Shown here piece by piece: positions 1-9,156 of a stretch of 64,000 nucleotides of DNA (the first letter of the stretch is position 1; each line of letters begins with the position of its first letter). Location of the stretch: the NCBI GenBank assembly GCA_910585455.1, contig CAJUEL010000004.1, forward strand, positions 62,001 through 126,000. The letters are read 5' to 3'. The DNA comes from an uncultured Eisenbergiella sp. Lineage in GTDB: Bacteria; Bacillota; Clostridia; Lachnospirales; Lachnospiraceae. Made by a program: the position numbers and the translations under genes. The notes beneath the pieces are model-generated. The model was given only the letters and a program-made list of their open reading frames with translations. It was not told where the DNA came from and did not search any database.

Positions 1-745
1 TCGGATCCGCAGCCACCGGATAATAGGTCACGATGGAGTGGAACTGGTTAAAGCCATAGATGCCCTCGTCAGGGGAGGTCACATCCTTGAACGCCTGAAT
101 CATCTCATCCCAGGTCCAGTCCGTGGGAGGCATCGCCACGTTGAGCTTTTCAAACACCGCCATATCCGCATACAGCGCGTCCGGGAAGAATTTCATCGGT
201 GTGGAAAGCTTCTGCGCAGAGCCATAGTAACCCAGCTTCGCGCCATTGATGGAGGGCAGGACGTTCTGGTTCTCCGGATCGTTCTCCCAGTACTCGGTCA
301 TATCGCCCAGCAGGCTGTTGGAAAGAGCGAAGTCACAGTTGCCAAGGATCATGAAGCAGTCCGGTGTTTTTCCGGTGTTCACCAGGTTTAACAGCGTGTC
401 GTTATACTCATCGCCCGCCGCCACGTAAACCACATTTACCTTGATGTTGGGGTACTTCTCCGTGAACTTCTCCGCCAGGTACTCCGTCAGCACCTTGTTA
501 TCGAAGTTCATGTAGGTCAGTTCGATCTCGTCGGTGGTCATTTCCGGAAGGGCTGACGCTGCAGGAGCGCCCTCATCCGCTGCACCATCCTCTGCCGCGG
601 CGCCGTCGTCTGCCGCTGCCGCACCGCTGTTGTCCGCCTCCTGGTTGGAACCGTTGTCAGACGGCGCTGCGCTGTTTCCGCATCCTGTCAGCATGGAAGC
701 TACCATTGCCGTGCACAGAAGCGCGCTTAATACTTTCTTTTTCAT
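1..745 (-). CDS. Sugar ABC transporter solute-binding lipoprotein (3' end beyond window)
   Basis: Extracellular binding protein of a CUT1 carbohydrate importer. Only the first 248 residues are in the window, because the gene runs off the left edge. The start is an ATG with an AAAGGAGG ribosome binding site ten bases upstream. The N-terminus is a lipoprotein signal (MKKKVLSALLCTAMVASMLT, then Cys22 of a LTGC lipobox), followed by an Ala/Asp-rich linker. The mature part starts ELTYMNF and continues with a family-1-type binding fold (KVLTEYLAEKFTEKYPNI). It is the last visible gene of the long arabinan operon, 125 bp after a permease, with two hairpins between them. The two permeases directly upstream (870-2871) are its probable partners. 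The ligand cannot be read from sequence; an arabinan-derived oligosaccharide is inferred from the operon. Confidence 0.9.
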   Translation of the reverse strand, partial: MKKKVLSALLCTAMVASMLTGCGNSAAPSDNGSNQEADNSGAAAADDGAAAEDGAADEGAPAASALPEMTTDEIELTYMNFDNKVLTEYLAEKFTEKYPNIKVNVVYVAAGDEYNDTLLNLVNTGKTPDCFMILGNCDFALSNSLLGDMTEYWENDPENQNVLPSINGAKLGYYGSAQKLSTPMKFFPDALYADMAVFEKLNVAMPPTDWTWDEMIQAFKDVTSPDEGIYGFNQFHSIVTYYPVAADP

Positions 746-780
746 ACTGTAAAATCCTCCTTTAAATTTTTTTATATGTG

Positions 781-860
781 CCCGCCCCTTTTCATAAGAG
801 GCGGGGATATAAAACCGCGTTACAGATTGCCGTGCTGTCTGCGGGCGGATACCCGCAGAC
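781..860 (-). other. Pair of intercistronic hairpins before the solute-binding gene
   Basis: Two inverted repeats lie in the 125-bp gap between a permease and the downstream binding-protein gene. The first pairs CCCGCC (781-786) with GGCGGG (800-805). The second is a perfect 9-bp stem, GTCTGCGGG (837-845) with CCCGCAGAC (852-860), closing a 6-nt loop. Neither is followed by a clear U-run on the minus strand, so they look more like mRNA processing or stabilising structures than terminators. Hairpins beside binding-protein genes often allow unequal expression of the components of one importer; that role here is inferred. Confidence 0.5.
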
Positions 861-869
861 GCATATGCA

Positions 870-1883
870 TTATTCACCCGTGATACCGGTCCGGTCCACG
901 CTCTCCACGAACTGCTTTTGCAGGACGAAGTATAACAGCAGGACGGGCAGGATGGAAAGCATGGTCGCCGCCATCTTGATGCCCTCGTTTAAGCTGCCCA
1001 TGGCCTCACCGGTCACGGAGCCGCCCGCCTGGGAATAGCTGTCGTTGAAGCCCTTTAAGGCGACCATCAGCGTATTCCAGTAGCTGTCCCCCAGCACGCC
1101 GCACACATACAGCTGCGTCAGGTAGGACTCGTTCCAGTACCATACCAGCGAGAACAGAAATACCACCAGAATCGCCGGCGCCGCGGAAGGAACCGCGATC
1201 CGGATAAAGGTCTTAAAGTGCCCGCAGCCGTCGATCTTCGCCGCCTCGATCAGAGCCTGCGGGATCTGGCGGAAGAACTGGAAGAAGATCAGGATGTAGA
1301 GCTGCGCCTTGATTCCCTGCCCCAAAAGAGCCGGAAGCAAAAATGCCTTGATGGAATCCAGTATCTTCAAATCGTTGTACAAAAGATAGTTGGGCATCAT
1401 CGTAATCTGCGGCGGGATGATGAAGGAAAAGATCAAAATTCCCAGCATCACGTTTTTTAACGGAAAATCATACCGCGCAAAGCCGTAGCCGATGATGGCG
1501 CACATGACCATGTTGAGCAATGTGGGAAGCCCCACAATCACGACGGACTGCCAAAGCGTCTTCACATAATTCATGCTGGTGAAGGCATCCACATAGTTTT
1601 TCACATACAAAACGCTGGGGATCCAGTTGACGGAGCTGTCCAACAGATCCGCGCGCTGCATCAGGCTCTTGGAGATCATGTACAAAAGAGGATACAGATA
1701 CACGAAGCCGATACAGATCAAAAGACCGTAAATGGCGATCAGCTTGCCAACGCCCTGGGTATCCTTGGAACCGAAAAACCATTTTTTCACCGCATAGCGG
1801 TCGATTTTTCTCTTCGGGGCCGCTACTGCCTTAGCGGGCTGCTTTTGCTGCTTTGGCAACGCGTTTTGCTTTTTGCTTTTCAT
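870..1883 (-). CDS. Carbohydrate ABC transporter permease (MalG type)
   Basis: Inner-membrane permease of a CUT1 sugar importer, 337 aa. A basic N-terminal tail of about 40 residues precedes the first hydrophobic segment (LIAIYGLLICIGFVYLYPLL). Several membrane segments follow, and the EAA loop EAAKIDGCGHFKTFIRIAVP that contacts the ATPase lies in the last third. The start is an ATG with a GGGGGAG site. The reading frame begins 53 bp inside the end of the preceding permease gene, an unusually long overlap that suggests translational coupling. It probably works with the permease at 1831-2871 and the lipoprotein at 1-745. No ATP-binding subunit is encoded in the window, so a shared MsmK-type ATPase elsewhere is likely. 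Confidence 0.92.
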   Translation of the reverse strand: MKSKKQNALPKQQKQPAKAVAAPKRKIDRYAVKKWFFGSKDTQGVGKLIAIYGLLICIGFVYLYPLLYMISKSLMQRADLLDSSVNWIPSVLYVKNYVDAFTSMNYVKTLWQSVVIVGLPTLLNMVMCAIIGYGFARYDFPLKNVMLGILIFSFIIPPQITMMPNYLLYNDLKILDSIKAFLLPALLGQGIKAQLYILIFFQFFRQIPQALIEAAKIDGCGHFKTFIRIAVPSAAPAILVVFLFSLVWYWNESYLTQLYVCGVLGDSYWNTLMVALKGFNDSYSQAGGSVTGEAMGSLNEGIKMAATMLSILPVLLLYFVLQKQFVESVDRTGITGE

Positions 1884-2871
1884 ATTGCTCCCCCCTCTTC
1901 TCGATCTTCTTAATCAGCCGTTCCTGTTTCTTCTGTTCTTTTCTGAATTTCTTCGCTTTCTTCGCATAAACGTCCTTTTTCAGTGCCAGCGCCGCCGCAA
2001 AGATGATGACCAGAAGCGTCACGATCAGCGCGTACAGCCATGCCATCGCGGACGCATATCCGTAGCCTTTACTGCCTGTGGTGCCGAACATCGCGTTCTT
2101 GATCGTCTCGATGATGGTGTTCTGTTCATTGTTGGACAGGTACACGATGGTATATACCACGTTTAACAGCGTCATCGGCTTGATCGTCGGCAATGTGATC
2201 TTCCAGAAGCATTCCCAGGTGGAACCGCCGTCCATTTTCGCCGCCTCATACAGGGAGGTGTCGATCTTCTGGACGGCTGCCAGAAAGATCAGAATCTGCA
2301 CCCCGGAATACCACAGATACATGACGATATTTTCAAACAGCCCCATGATCGCGTCCACGATAAAGCCCGGCATGAAGCTGATCATCGACTGAATCATCGA
2401 CGTGTTCATGGCGGGAATGGAGCCCGCGCCCTGGGATACCAGCTGATCCATAACCGGACCGCTGGCGATGATCACAGGGAGGAAGAAGATCAGCCGAAAT
2501 ACTCCCTTTCCCTTGATTTTCGCATTCAGAAGCAGGGCGATGATCAGGGCGAACACCACGATGATCGGAACCGCCATGACGGTTTTTACCAGATACGCCG
2601 CAAGCTCCGTGGGGAAGGTTTCATCCTCCTGCAAAATCTGCGTGAAGTTCTGGATGCCGATGAAGGTGATTTCCCTGCCCTTGGGCGTCATTTTCACACG
2701 GCTCAGCGCAAAGTTGAAGGACTGTGCCAGAGGCCGTAACACGAAGATGAGCACACCGATGATCCAGGGCAGAACGAACAGATATCCCATCATGCCTTCC
2801 CGCTGCTTTAACGACAGGCGCTTTTTCTTCGCCGCCGTCTGTTGCTTTTCCTTATTTTTGATTTCTTTCAT
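1831..2871 (-). CDS. Carbohydrate ABC transporter permease (MalF type)
   Basis: First permease of the second CUT1 importer in the operon, 346 aa. Membrane segments begin at about residue 28 (GMMGYLFVLPWIIGVLIFVL), and the EAA loop is EAAKMDGGSTWECFWKITLP. The C-terminus is odd for this family: after the last membrane helix it carries a tail of about 50 residues, very rich in Lys and Arg (KKAKKFRKEQKKQERLIKK and onward). The tail should face the cytoplasm, and its coding sequence overlaps the next gene by 53 bp. The start is an ATG eight residues before the Lys-rich segment KQQTAAKKKRLSL, with GGTGAGG four bases upstream. It begins 10 bp after the stop of the DUF5696 gene, in the same operon. 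Confidence 0.92.
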   Translation of the reverse strand: MKEIKNKEKQQTAAKKKRLSLKQREGMMGYLFVLPWIIGVLIFVLRPLAQSFNFALSRVKMTPKGREITFIGIQNFTQILQEDETFPTELAAYLVKTVMAVPIIVVFALIIALLLNAKIKGKGVFRLIFFLPVIIASGPVMDQLVSQGAGSIPAMNTSMIQSMISFMPGFIVDAIMGLFENIVMYLWYSGVQILIFLAAVQKIDTSLYEAAKMDGGSTWECFWKITLPTIKPMTLLNVVYTIVYLSNNEQNTIIETIKNAMFGTTGSKGYGYASAMAWLYALIVTLLVIIFAAALALKKDVYAKKAKKFRKEQKKQERLIKKIEKRGEQYEKQKAKRVAKAAKAAR

Positions 2872-2881
2872 CCGTCCTCAC

Positions 2882-5233
2882 CTACCTTACCACCTTATAG
2901 GACAAGCCCTCCAGGGCTATGCCGTCACATGTTACGGGTGCTTCGCTGTAATTCACATAGATTTTCACCCCGTTGTCGTAGGTTACCACCGCCACGTTGT
3001 CTGCGGTCTTTTCCCGGTCCACAATCATCGCGCCCGCCGTCTCGTCGTTGACGGCCTTTAGCTGATTGTAGGTATCGATAATTTCATTTTTGTACACGCT
3101 ATAACGGGACGTATACAGGTCAGAGGAATTGGTATAGAGCAAATCCACCGGATCCTCCCAGGTCAGGTAGAAGGAAGGGAAAATCCCCGTTTCCACCAGC
3201 TGTAAAAAGTACTCGCTCTTGTTCGCCTCAAAGTTGGTGTAATCCGCGTACATGGGAAGCACGCCCTTTAACGCGATGGACAAAAACGGCACCTCCTCAT
3301 CCGTGAAAATATAGCTGGAGGTATTCACCGGCATGCCCACGACGCTGTCCGTCATATCCCAGTAGCAGGAAAGAGGCTGCTCCATCGCCAGCGAAAAGCT
3401 TTGGGAAGCGTCCGCAAGCGCCTGGGAAAATACCTGCAAATTCTCGTTCCGGTTATACTGTTTTCCGTTATAGTTATAGCTGTAAAGATGGTTGGTCACA
3501 CCCGTGAGCGCCAGCCGGTTCACACCCTTTTTCTGATAGGAGGAAAGGCTTTCCTTAAGCTTCTTCACCGCCTGCGCGGACGTCTGGAAATTGAAGCTTT
3601 CGTAAATTTCCTTGTAGGTGTTTTCCTTATATACGCTCTCATCCAGCTTCTTGATCACGTTGAAGGTGGTGTTGACCGTATCGGGGTTGGCCCGAAGCGC
3701 ATCCTGATAGAGGTAGAGCTCGATGCCGTCCGCTTCCGCTTCCCGCAAAAGCTTTGTCAGGTCGCCTGTACCGCCGATTTTGGAATCCGCTTTATATTTG
3801 GAGATCGGCATGCTCCAGATGCCGCCGTCCTGCCAGCCCTTATAGACGGAGAAAATATCGGTCACGCCGGACGCCTTTAAATCGGCGTAAATATCCCGGA
3901 TATTGTCCGTCGTGGTCATCACAACGGGCTTTTTGAAAATCATGCCGTTTTCCCGGTCCGTTCCCAGAAAATCCAGGCGAATCCGAAACTGCTCCTGCTT
4001 CGCACTAAGCTGCCCGAGCAGATATTCCCTGTACTTGACGGCAAGCCCCGCATAGTCCGCCTCCTCTTCGTCGGTGAACACGTACCGCATGCGGATGTTG
4101 TTCTGCGCCCGCTTTTCCTCCTGCAGCTGCACGGCGGAGGTGCCCTCCTTGCTCATGAGCTGCTTATAGATACGCCGCAGGGTGAAGCGCGGTGTGATCC
4201 AGTTATAATTGGTGATCGCGCCGTTTGGATAGGCGGCGATCCTGGCGTCCTCCGCGCCTTCCTCGATGATGCCCAGCACGGCAAACCTGGAATCCGTATG
4301 GATCATGCCAAACACCGGCGCCAGCACGGGCTCCGCGTCGTTGACGGTCTGGTATTCCTCCCAGAACAAAGACAGCACATAGCTTTCGTCCACGCCGGCG
4401 TTGTCGCCCCAGACCTTTAAGGTCAGCGGGGAGGTGAATCTTCCGTCATTATCCTCCAGATAGATCAGCGCGCCGTTGCCGTCAGGCATGAGCATATAGC
4501 CGTCCCGTTCATAGGAATAGGTATATCCCAGGAAGGGGTAGACAAAAATGTTGCCGATTGTGACCTTTTCCTGCTCCTCTTTGATGGAATCATTGGGAAT
4601 TTCCACCACGATGCCGTCTGCCTCCAGCGTCACATTGACCGTGAAGGAAATCTGATATTTGGTCAGGTTCACCGCAGCGCTAAAGCCGTCGCCCGTCTTC
4701 GTCACCGAAATATCCGCCCCCGCAGAAATCAGGTCCGTCCGTTCCTCGTTTACGTCGTTTAAAATGTCAAAGCCGATGCCGGAGCGGATGAAATTCTCCC
4801 AGGTCGTATTGAGCGTTCCGTCGCTTTCTTCCACCGTGGATTCCATGATCGCCCCGGTCTTTTTATCCCGGATGATCAGGGAGAGGGTCGGCTCATACAG
4901 ATAGAGCCCCAAAGCGTCGTTTTCCGCCACCAGCTCATGGCCTTTGATCGTCTTTGCGTTGTCCTTAACGATGGCCTCCTCCAGCGCCTTTTCCTTATCC
5001 GCTACAGAAACCGACACATTGCCCAGTCCGCCGTCCTCCTGCGCGTCATCCGCTGCAGCGTCTTCTTTTTCTGCGTCGCCTTCCGCTTCTACATCCGCTG
5101 CATCGTTCCCCGCTTCTTCTTCAGCATCAACAGCGCTTTGGGTTTCTGCATCCGGCGCAGCCTCCGCCGCTGCGGCCTGCAGCGGCGCAGACAGCATGGC
5201 AGCCGTCAGGCAGAGTGCCATCGTTTTTTTCAT
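2882..5233 (-). CDS. Secreted DUF5696-type protein of a sugar-transporter operon
   Basis: Large exported protein of unknown function, 783 aa from the chosen ATG. The N-terminus is a clean signal peptide (MKKTMALCLTAAMLSAPLQA, cleavage near AAAAEA), then about 50 acidic, Ala-rich linker residues, then a long mixed alpha/beta body. The middle (about 420-560) alternates strands and helices with phrases such as VTDIFSVYKGWQDGGIW and GIELYLYQDALRANPDT, which look like part of a TIM barrel of the glycosidase kind. I cannot point to a proven catalytic pair. No membrane anchor or lipobox is visible. I recognise it as similar to DUF5696 proteins found beside sugar ABC transporters. A TTG start at 5260 is also possible and would add nine residues and overlap the Yip1 gene by 11 bp. 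A surface glycan-binding or glycan-processing role is inferred. Confidence 0.82.
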   Translation of the reverse strand: MKKTMALCLTAAMLSAPLQAAAAEAAPDAETQSAVDAEEEAGNDAADVEAEGDAEKEDAAADDAQEDGGLGNVSVSVADKEKALEEAIVKDNAKTIKGHELVAENDALGLYLYEPTLSLIIRDKKTGAIMESTVEESDGTLNTTWENFIRSGIGFDILNDVNEERTDLISAGADISVTKTGDGFSAAVNLTKYQISFTVNVTLEADGIVVEIPNDSIKEEQEKVTIGNIFVYPFLGYTYSYERDGYMLMPDGNGALIYLEDNDGRFTSPLTLKVWGDNAGVDESYVLSLFWEEYQTVNDAEPVLAPVFGMIHTDSRFAVLGIIEEGAEDARIAAYPNGAITNYNWITPRFTLRRIYKQLMSKEGTSAVQLQEEKRAQNNIRMRYVFTDEEEADYAGLAVKYREYLLGQLSAKQEQFRIRLDFLGTDRENGMIFKKPVVMTTTDNIRDIYADLKASGVTDIFSVYKGWQDGGIWSMPISKYKADSKIGGTGDLTKLLREAEADGIELYLYQDALRANPDTVNTTFNVIKKLDESVYKENTYKEIYESFNFQTSAQAVKKLKESLSSYQKKGVNRLALTGVTNHLYSYNYNGKQYNRNENLQVFSQALADASQSFSLAMEQPLSCYWDMTDSVVGMPVNTSSYIFTDEEVPFLSIALKGVLPMYADYTNFEANKSEYFLQLVETGIFPSFYLTWEDPVDLLYTNSSDLYTSRYSVYKNEIIDTYNQLKAVNDETAGAMIVDREKTADNVAVVTYDNGVKIYVNYSEAPVTCDGIALEGLSYKVVR

Positions 5234-5249
5234 AACAGCCTGTAACCTT

Positions 5250-7283
5250 TTATTTGCCAATTCGATACACCACCTCTCCTGCCACTGCCGCGAAGAATTC
5301 CACGATCTGTCTGAACAGCACGTAGATGATAAAGGCCAAAAGCGCCAGAATCAGCACGGTAAACGCTGTCAGGAAAATGATCTTGAAGGTTTCCTTCACC
5401 GTGTAGTTATTCACTTCCTTGATGGTCATAAAGATCAGAATGATCGTCCACGCCGCAATGAAGATCTGCCCGAACTGGATCAGGAACACTTCATTATAGG
5501 TGATCACATTGCTCACGATGATGCAGAGCGGCTCAAACAGGATGTAGGGAGTCAGCGCAAACGCAAACCCGCAGAACAGGCGCTTGAAGCTGCCTTCACC
5601 GTCATTGATCGTGCACATCAGGTAGTTACATGCCGTCAGGACCACGAACACGCCGACGATGGAGAGCACGTCGTTCATGATCGTGTATCTGCCTTCCCGC
5701 ACATTGCGCAGCAAAAAGCCGCAGTAATATTTGTTGATGATATAAATAGCCGTGGTCAAAACCAACAGCGTTCCCGCAGTCACCCAGGAGCTCTTGCCCT
5801 CATAGCGCAGACCATATGCCCCGTCCACCGGATGCTTCATATAGTAAGCCATATATTTGAGCCGCTGCCAGTAGCCGCTGTTGCGCGGCTTTTCGGTCGC
5901 CCGGATGATGGGATTGAAAATGCCTTTCTTCTTTTGGGCAAGCTTCAAAAGCTGAATGACGATGACGATCAGCAGGATGATGCCCGCCGCGCTGATCAGA
6001 TTGTTCCGAAGCCAGGTGTTGCGCACCTCCCAGAACGCGTCCGAATACACGGAAAACGCCTTGGACACCCGCGCGTATTTCAGCGCCTGCTCATAATTTT
6101 CCTCCTGTAAGTAGGAGCGGCTCATCGCCTCATTGGCATAATCGAACAGGCTGTTCATTTCCAGCACCTGCTCCAGAGGCTCCTTGCTCTCGGCATAGCG
6201 CCCGTTTTCATAAAGGTTTAACGCCTTATGCAGAAGGTTTGTAAACTCCGTCGCCGCAAACACCTGCACCTGTCCCGCGTCGGAATCCAGGATATAAAGA
6301 TTATCCTGCATATCCACGTCGATGGCTTCCACCTTTTTGGAAAGGCCGATGCGGAAACGTCCGTCGTCACGTCCGCCGAAGACGAAGAGCAGATCGCCCT
6401 CGGAATTGTATTCGTAAATATAGCCGTCCGAGGATGCCACATATACGTTGTCATGGTTTCCCACGCTGACCGCCGCTTCCTTGCCGTCAAAGGCGTCCGG
6501 CTCGATCAGGTTGGAGCCCGCGATATTGAGCTTCTTTAAGCTGGTTTCCTCCTCTCCAGGCGTCACCGTATAGATCAGCCCCTGCTCATCGATCGCCACA
6601 TTGACCGGCGTGGACGGCAGATTGGATACCATCTTCGCCAGCTGTGCGTCTGTGAAAACCGCCTCCTGCACCATCCGAAGCAGCGTAACCGATGCGTAGT
6701 TGGTGCCGAAGTATCCCAGGAAGGTGCCCCCTTCCGTGGGCGTCAGCTGTACCAGACCGTTGGAATTACCTTCACAGACGATGTACATATCGCCGCCCTC
6801 GTTCACCACGATCTTGATCGGCTTGAAATCGCCGCTGCCATAGAGCGGATGCTCGGGCTTTGTGTAAACTGCGGATACGGCTCCGGCGCTGTCAAACACG
6901 ACGACCTTGCCGGAGTGGTCCGCCACATACACATCCTTTTGTTCCGTCACGAATACGCCGTAGGGCTCTACCAGCTCCCCCTCGCCGATGGTTTTCACAT
7001 ATTCCCCCTCCAGGGTGGAAACGTAAACCACACCGGCTCCCGCGTCCGCGATATAGATGTAACCGTCCTCCGTGATTTTCAAATCATAGGGACGCACCAG
7101 GGAATGATCCCCGATCTTGCTGAATGTCGATTTCGGTGTATAAGCGGTCTGAGTCTCCGTCACATAACCGTAGCCGTCAATGGTGTAGGTTTTGTAAGGG
7201 ACAGCCGCCCCGGCCTGCATGGCAGGCGCAAGCAAAAGCACTACGGAAAGAACAGCCAGCAAATATGTTTTCCACTTTTTCAT
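5250..7283 (-). CDS. NHL-repeat / TPR / Yip1-domain membrane protein
   Basis: Multidomain membrane protein, 677 aa. Order: signal peptide (1-27); an NHL-type beta-propeller (about 55-345) with repeated units such as VRPYDLKITEDGYIYIADAG, EPYGVFVTEQKDVYVAD and AIDVDMQDNLYILDSDAG; a short TPR-like helical stretch (about 348-415); one membrane helix (about 430-450); a basic loop; then a Yip1-like bundle of four to five helices (about 500-665). The propeller should sit outside the cell. The gene lies between the two importer sets and the DUF5696 gene in one operon. The start has a GGGGGGAAAGAGC leader directly before the ATG. Yip1 domains are poorly understood in bacteria. A role as docking or sensing partner of the binding proteins is inferred only from context and topology. 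Confidence 0.85.
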   Translation of the reverse strand: MKKWKTYLLAVLSVVLLLAPAMQAGAAVPYKTYTIDGYGYVTETQTAYTPKSTFSKIGDHSLVRPYDLKITEDGYIYIADAGAGVVYVSTLEGEYVKTIGEGELVEPYGVFVTEQKDVYVADHSGKVVVFDSAGAVSAVYTKPEHPLYGSGDFKPIKIVVNEGGDMYIVCEGNSNGLVQLTPTEGGTFLGYFGTNYASVTLLRMVQEAVFTDAQLAKMVSNLPSTPVNVAIDEQGLIYTVTPGEEETSLKKLNIAGSNLIEPDAFDGKEAAVSVGNHDNVYVASSDGYIYEYNSEGDLLFVFGGRDDGRFRIGLSKKVEAIDVDMQDNLYILDSDAGQVQVFAATEFTNLLHKALNLYENGRYAESKEPLEQVLEMNSLFDYANEAMSRSYLQEENYEQALKYARVSKAFSVYSDAFWEVRNTWLRNNLISAAGIILLIVIVIQLLKLAQKKKGIFNPIIRATEKPRNSGYWQRLKYMAYYMKHPVDGAYGLRYEGKSSWVTAGTLLVLTTAIYIINKYYCGFLLRNVREGRYTIMNDVLSIVGVFVVLTACNYLMCTINDGEGSFKRLFCGFAFALTPYILFEPLCIIVSNVITYNEVFLIQFGQIFIAAWTIILIFMTIKEVNNYTVKETFKIIFLTAFTVLILALLAFIIYVLFRQIVEFFAAVAGEVVYRIGK

Positions 7284-7296
7284 GCTCTTTCCCCCC

Positions 7297-8169
7297 TTAT
7301 TTGATGCCGGAATGTGCCATCGTGTTCATGATGCTCTTCTGGCAGAAAATGAACATCACCAGGTTCGGCACAAACATGATCAGCGTCGCGGCGGCGGCAA
7401 TTCCCTGTCCGGCAACGGTGTTATTCGCGTTCGCCAGCGTATTCATATAGAAGGCCAGCGTCCGCAGTCCGTCCTCGTTCATGTACAGATTGGAGCTTTC
7501 CACGTTTGCCCACACCTGCTGGAATGCCAGGATCGCGGAGGTCGCGATCGCGGGCTTAACCATCGGCAGAATGATTTTGCGGTATACCACCAAATCTGTC
7601 GCGCCGTCCATGTATGCCGCGTCGATCAGCGCATCCGGGATCTGGTCGATGAACTGCTTCACCAAAAACAGGCTGACCGGCATCGCCAGAAGCGGCAGGA
7701 TGTGCGCCAGGTAATTGTTCGTCATGCCCAGCGCGTTGATCACCAGGTAGCGGGGAATCATGACCGCCACCGGCACGAACATCAGCGCCATATTGTTAAT
7801 TTCCATCAGGGCTTCCTTTCCTTTGAATTTCAGCTTGGAAAGGGCAAAGCCCGCCGAGGTGGACAGCACGATGGACAAAATCACGTCCGAAAGCGTCACC
7901 ACCATGGAGTTAAATACGTAACGGCTCATCGGGATACCCGATGTCTGGGAGGCCTTCAAAAGCCCCCGGAAGTTATCCAGCGTCGGTCTTGTGACAAAGA
8001 ACCGGGGCGGGAACGCGAACAGCTCATCCATGGGCTTGAACGCATGGCAGAAAATGAAGATGATCGGCAGCAGCATGAGGACCGCCAGCGGCGACACTGC
8101 CACAATCAGCTTGATCTGACTTTTTTCAAATTTTTTGGGATTGATACTACTCCCCTTATATCCAGCCAT
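7297..8169 (-). CDS. Carbohydrate ABC transporter permease (MalG type)
   Basis: Second permease of the first importer in the operon, 290 aa, the usual length for this family. The first membrane segment is near residues 20-42 (KLIVAVSPLAVLMLLPIIFI). The EAA-type loop reads DAAYMDGATDLVVYRKIILP, with Asp replacing the usual Glu of EAA. The C-terminus (FIFCQKSIMNTMAHSGIK) is typical of MalG-like permeases. It lies 18 bp after the MalF-type gene and 13 bp before the Yip1 gene, so all are co-transcribed. The likely partner is the 1006-aa binding protein at 9153-12173. Confidence 0.92.
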   Translation of the reverse strand: MAGYKGSSINPKKFEKSQIKLIVAVSPLAVLMLLPIIFIFCHAFKPMDELFAFPPRFFVTRPTLDNFRGLLKASQTSGIPMSRYVFNSMVVTLSDVILSIVLSTSAGFALSKLKFKGKEALMEINNMALMFVPVAVMIPRYLVINALGMTNNYLAHILPLLAMPVSLFLVKQFIDQIPDALIDAAYMDGATDLVVYRKIILPMVKPAIATSAILAFQQVWANVESSNLYMNEDGLRTLAFYMNTLANANNTVAGQGIAAAATLIMFVPNLVMFIFCQKSIMNTMAHSGIK

Positions 8170-8187
8170 TCCTCCATCCCCCTTTCA

Positions 8188-9156
8188 TCAGTCTTTTTCG
8201 GAAAACAGCTTCTTTGCCATCGTGGAAAACAGCCATACGATCAAAAGCAGCACCACGGACACCGCCGCGGCATAGCCCATCTCGTAACGGATGAAGCCGT
8301 AGTCTTCAATATGGTTGACAATCAACTGCGCGCTGTAGCCTGGCGTGGGATTCGTTCCCGTCAGGGCAACGCCGATCGCGCCGTTGGAGAAGGTATTCAC
8401 CACCGCCATGACCGCGCCGAAGAGCATCTGCGGCTTCATGGTGGGAACCGTGATATAAATCATTTCCTGGAAGCGGTTTTTGATGCCGTCGATCGCGCCC
8501 GCCTCGTAAAGCTCTTCATCGGCATTCAAAATACCCGCCATCATGGCCAAAAATCCGACGCCCATGCTGGACCATAACGCTACGATGATCACGATAGGCA
8601 AAAGGTAACGGGTATCCACCAGCCAGACGATCGGCTCCGTGATGAAGCCCAGCTTCATCAAAATGCTGTTTAAGTAACCTGTCTGGTCTCCTGTGAAGAT
8701 GATCTTCCACAGCACGGTCATCGCAACGCCGCTGGTCATGCTGGGGGAGTAAAAAATCAGCGCCAGGATGGTTCTGGGCACCTTGGACAGCTGCGCCAGA
8801 ATCCACGCCAGGAAGAACGATAATATGTAGCCTCCCACACCGACGATCAGCACATATACCACGGTGTTGGGCAGGACATACTGCATGAAAATTTCATCCT
8901 GCGTGATCAGGTTGATATAGTTCATGAATCCCGCAAAGTCGGGGAATTCGATCGTGTTAAAGTTCGTGAAGGAAAGTCCGATCGCAATCACCATCGGGAC
9001 GATGATGAAGGTGATGAACAAAAGCAGGTACGGAGCCAAAAACCATTTCGCTGCCGGATTGGCGTTTTCGCGCTTGCCGATGTTATTCTTTCTCTTTCCG
9101 GCCGATACGCTTTTCAGGGCGATCGTACCTTCCGCCTTATTCGCTGTCTGGCTCAT
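8188..9156 (-). CDS. Carbohydrate ABC transporter permease (MalF type)
   Basis: First permease of the importer paired with the giant binding protein, 322 aa. After a basic N-terminal tail of about 30 residues, the first helix is WFLAPYLLLFITFIIVPMVI. The EAA-type loop reads EAGAIDGIKNRFQEMIYITVP, with Gly in place of the second Ala. The ATG overlaps the stop of the upstream binding-protein gene in an ATGA arrangement (9153-9156), and a GGGAGG site sits nine bases upstream of it. That coupling supports joint function. It acts in the membrane and needs an ATPase subunit not encoded here. Confidence 0.92.
   Translation of the reverse strand: MSQTANKAEGTIALKSVSAGKRKNNIGKRENANPAAKWFLAPYLLLFITFIIVPMVIAIGLSFTNFNTIEFPDFAGFMNYINLITQDEIFMQYVLPNTVVYVLIVGVGGYILSFFLAWILAQLSKVPRTILALIFYSPSMTSGVAMTVLWKIIFTGDQTGYLNSILMKLGFITEPIVWLVDTRYLLPIVIIVALWSSMGVGFLAMMAGILNADEELYEAGAIDGIKNRFQEMIYITVPTMKPQMLFGAVMAVVNTFSNGAIGVALTGTNPTPGYSAQLIVNHIEDYGFIRYEMGYAAAVSVVLLLIVWLFSTMAKKLFSEKD

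Noticed and set aside
4944..6110. 388-aa plus-strand open frame across the DUF5696/Yip1 junction
   Set aside because: Antisense to two genes with signal peptides and domain structure; Ser/Ala-rich start is the mirror of an acidic linker.
7219..8577. 452-aa plus-strand open frame over the permease genes
   Set aside because: Antisense to two permeases with intact EAA loops; the translation is rich in His, Arg and Gln as expected for a reverse-frame artefact.
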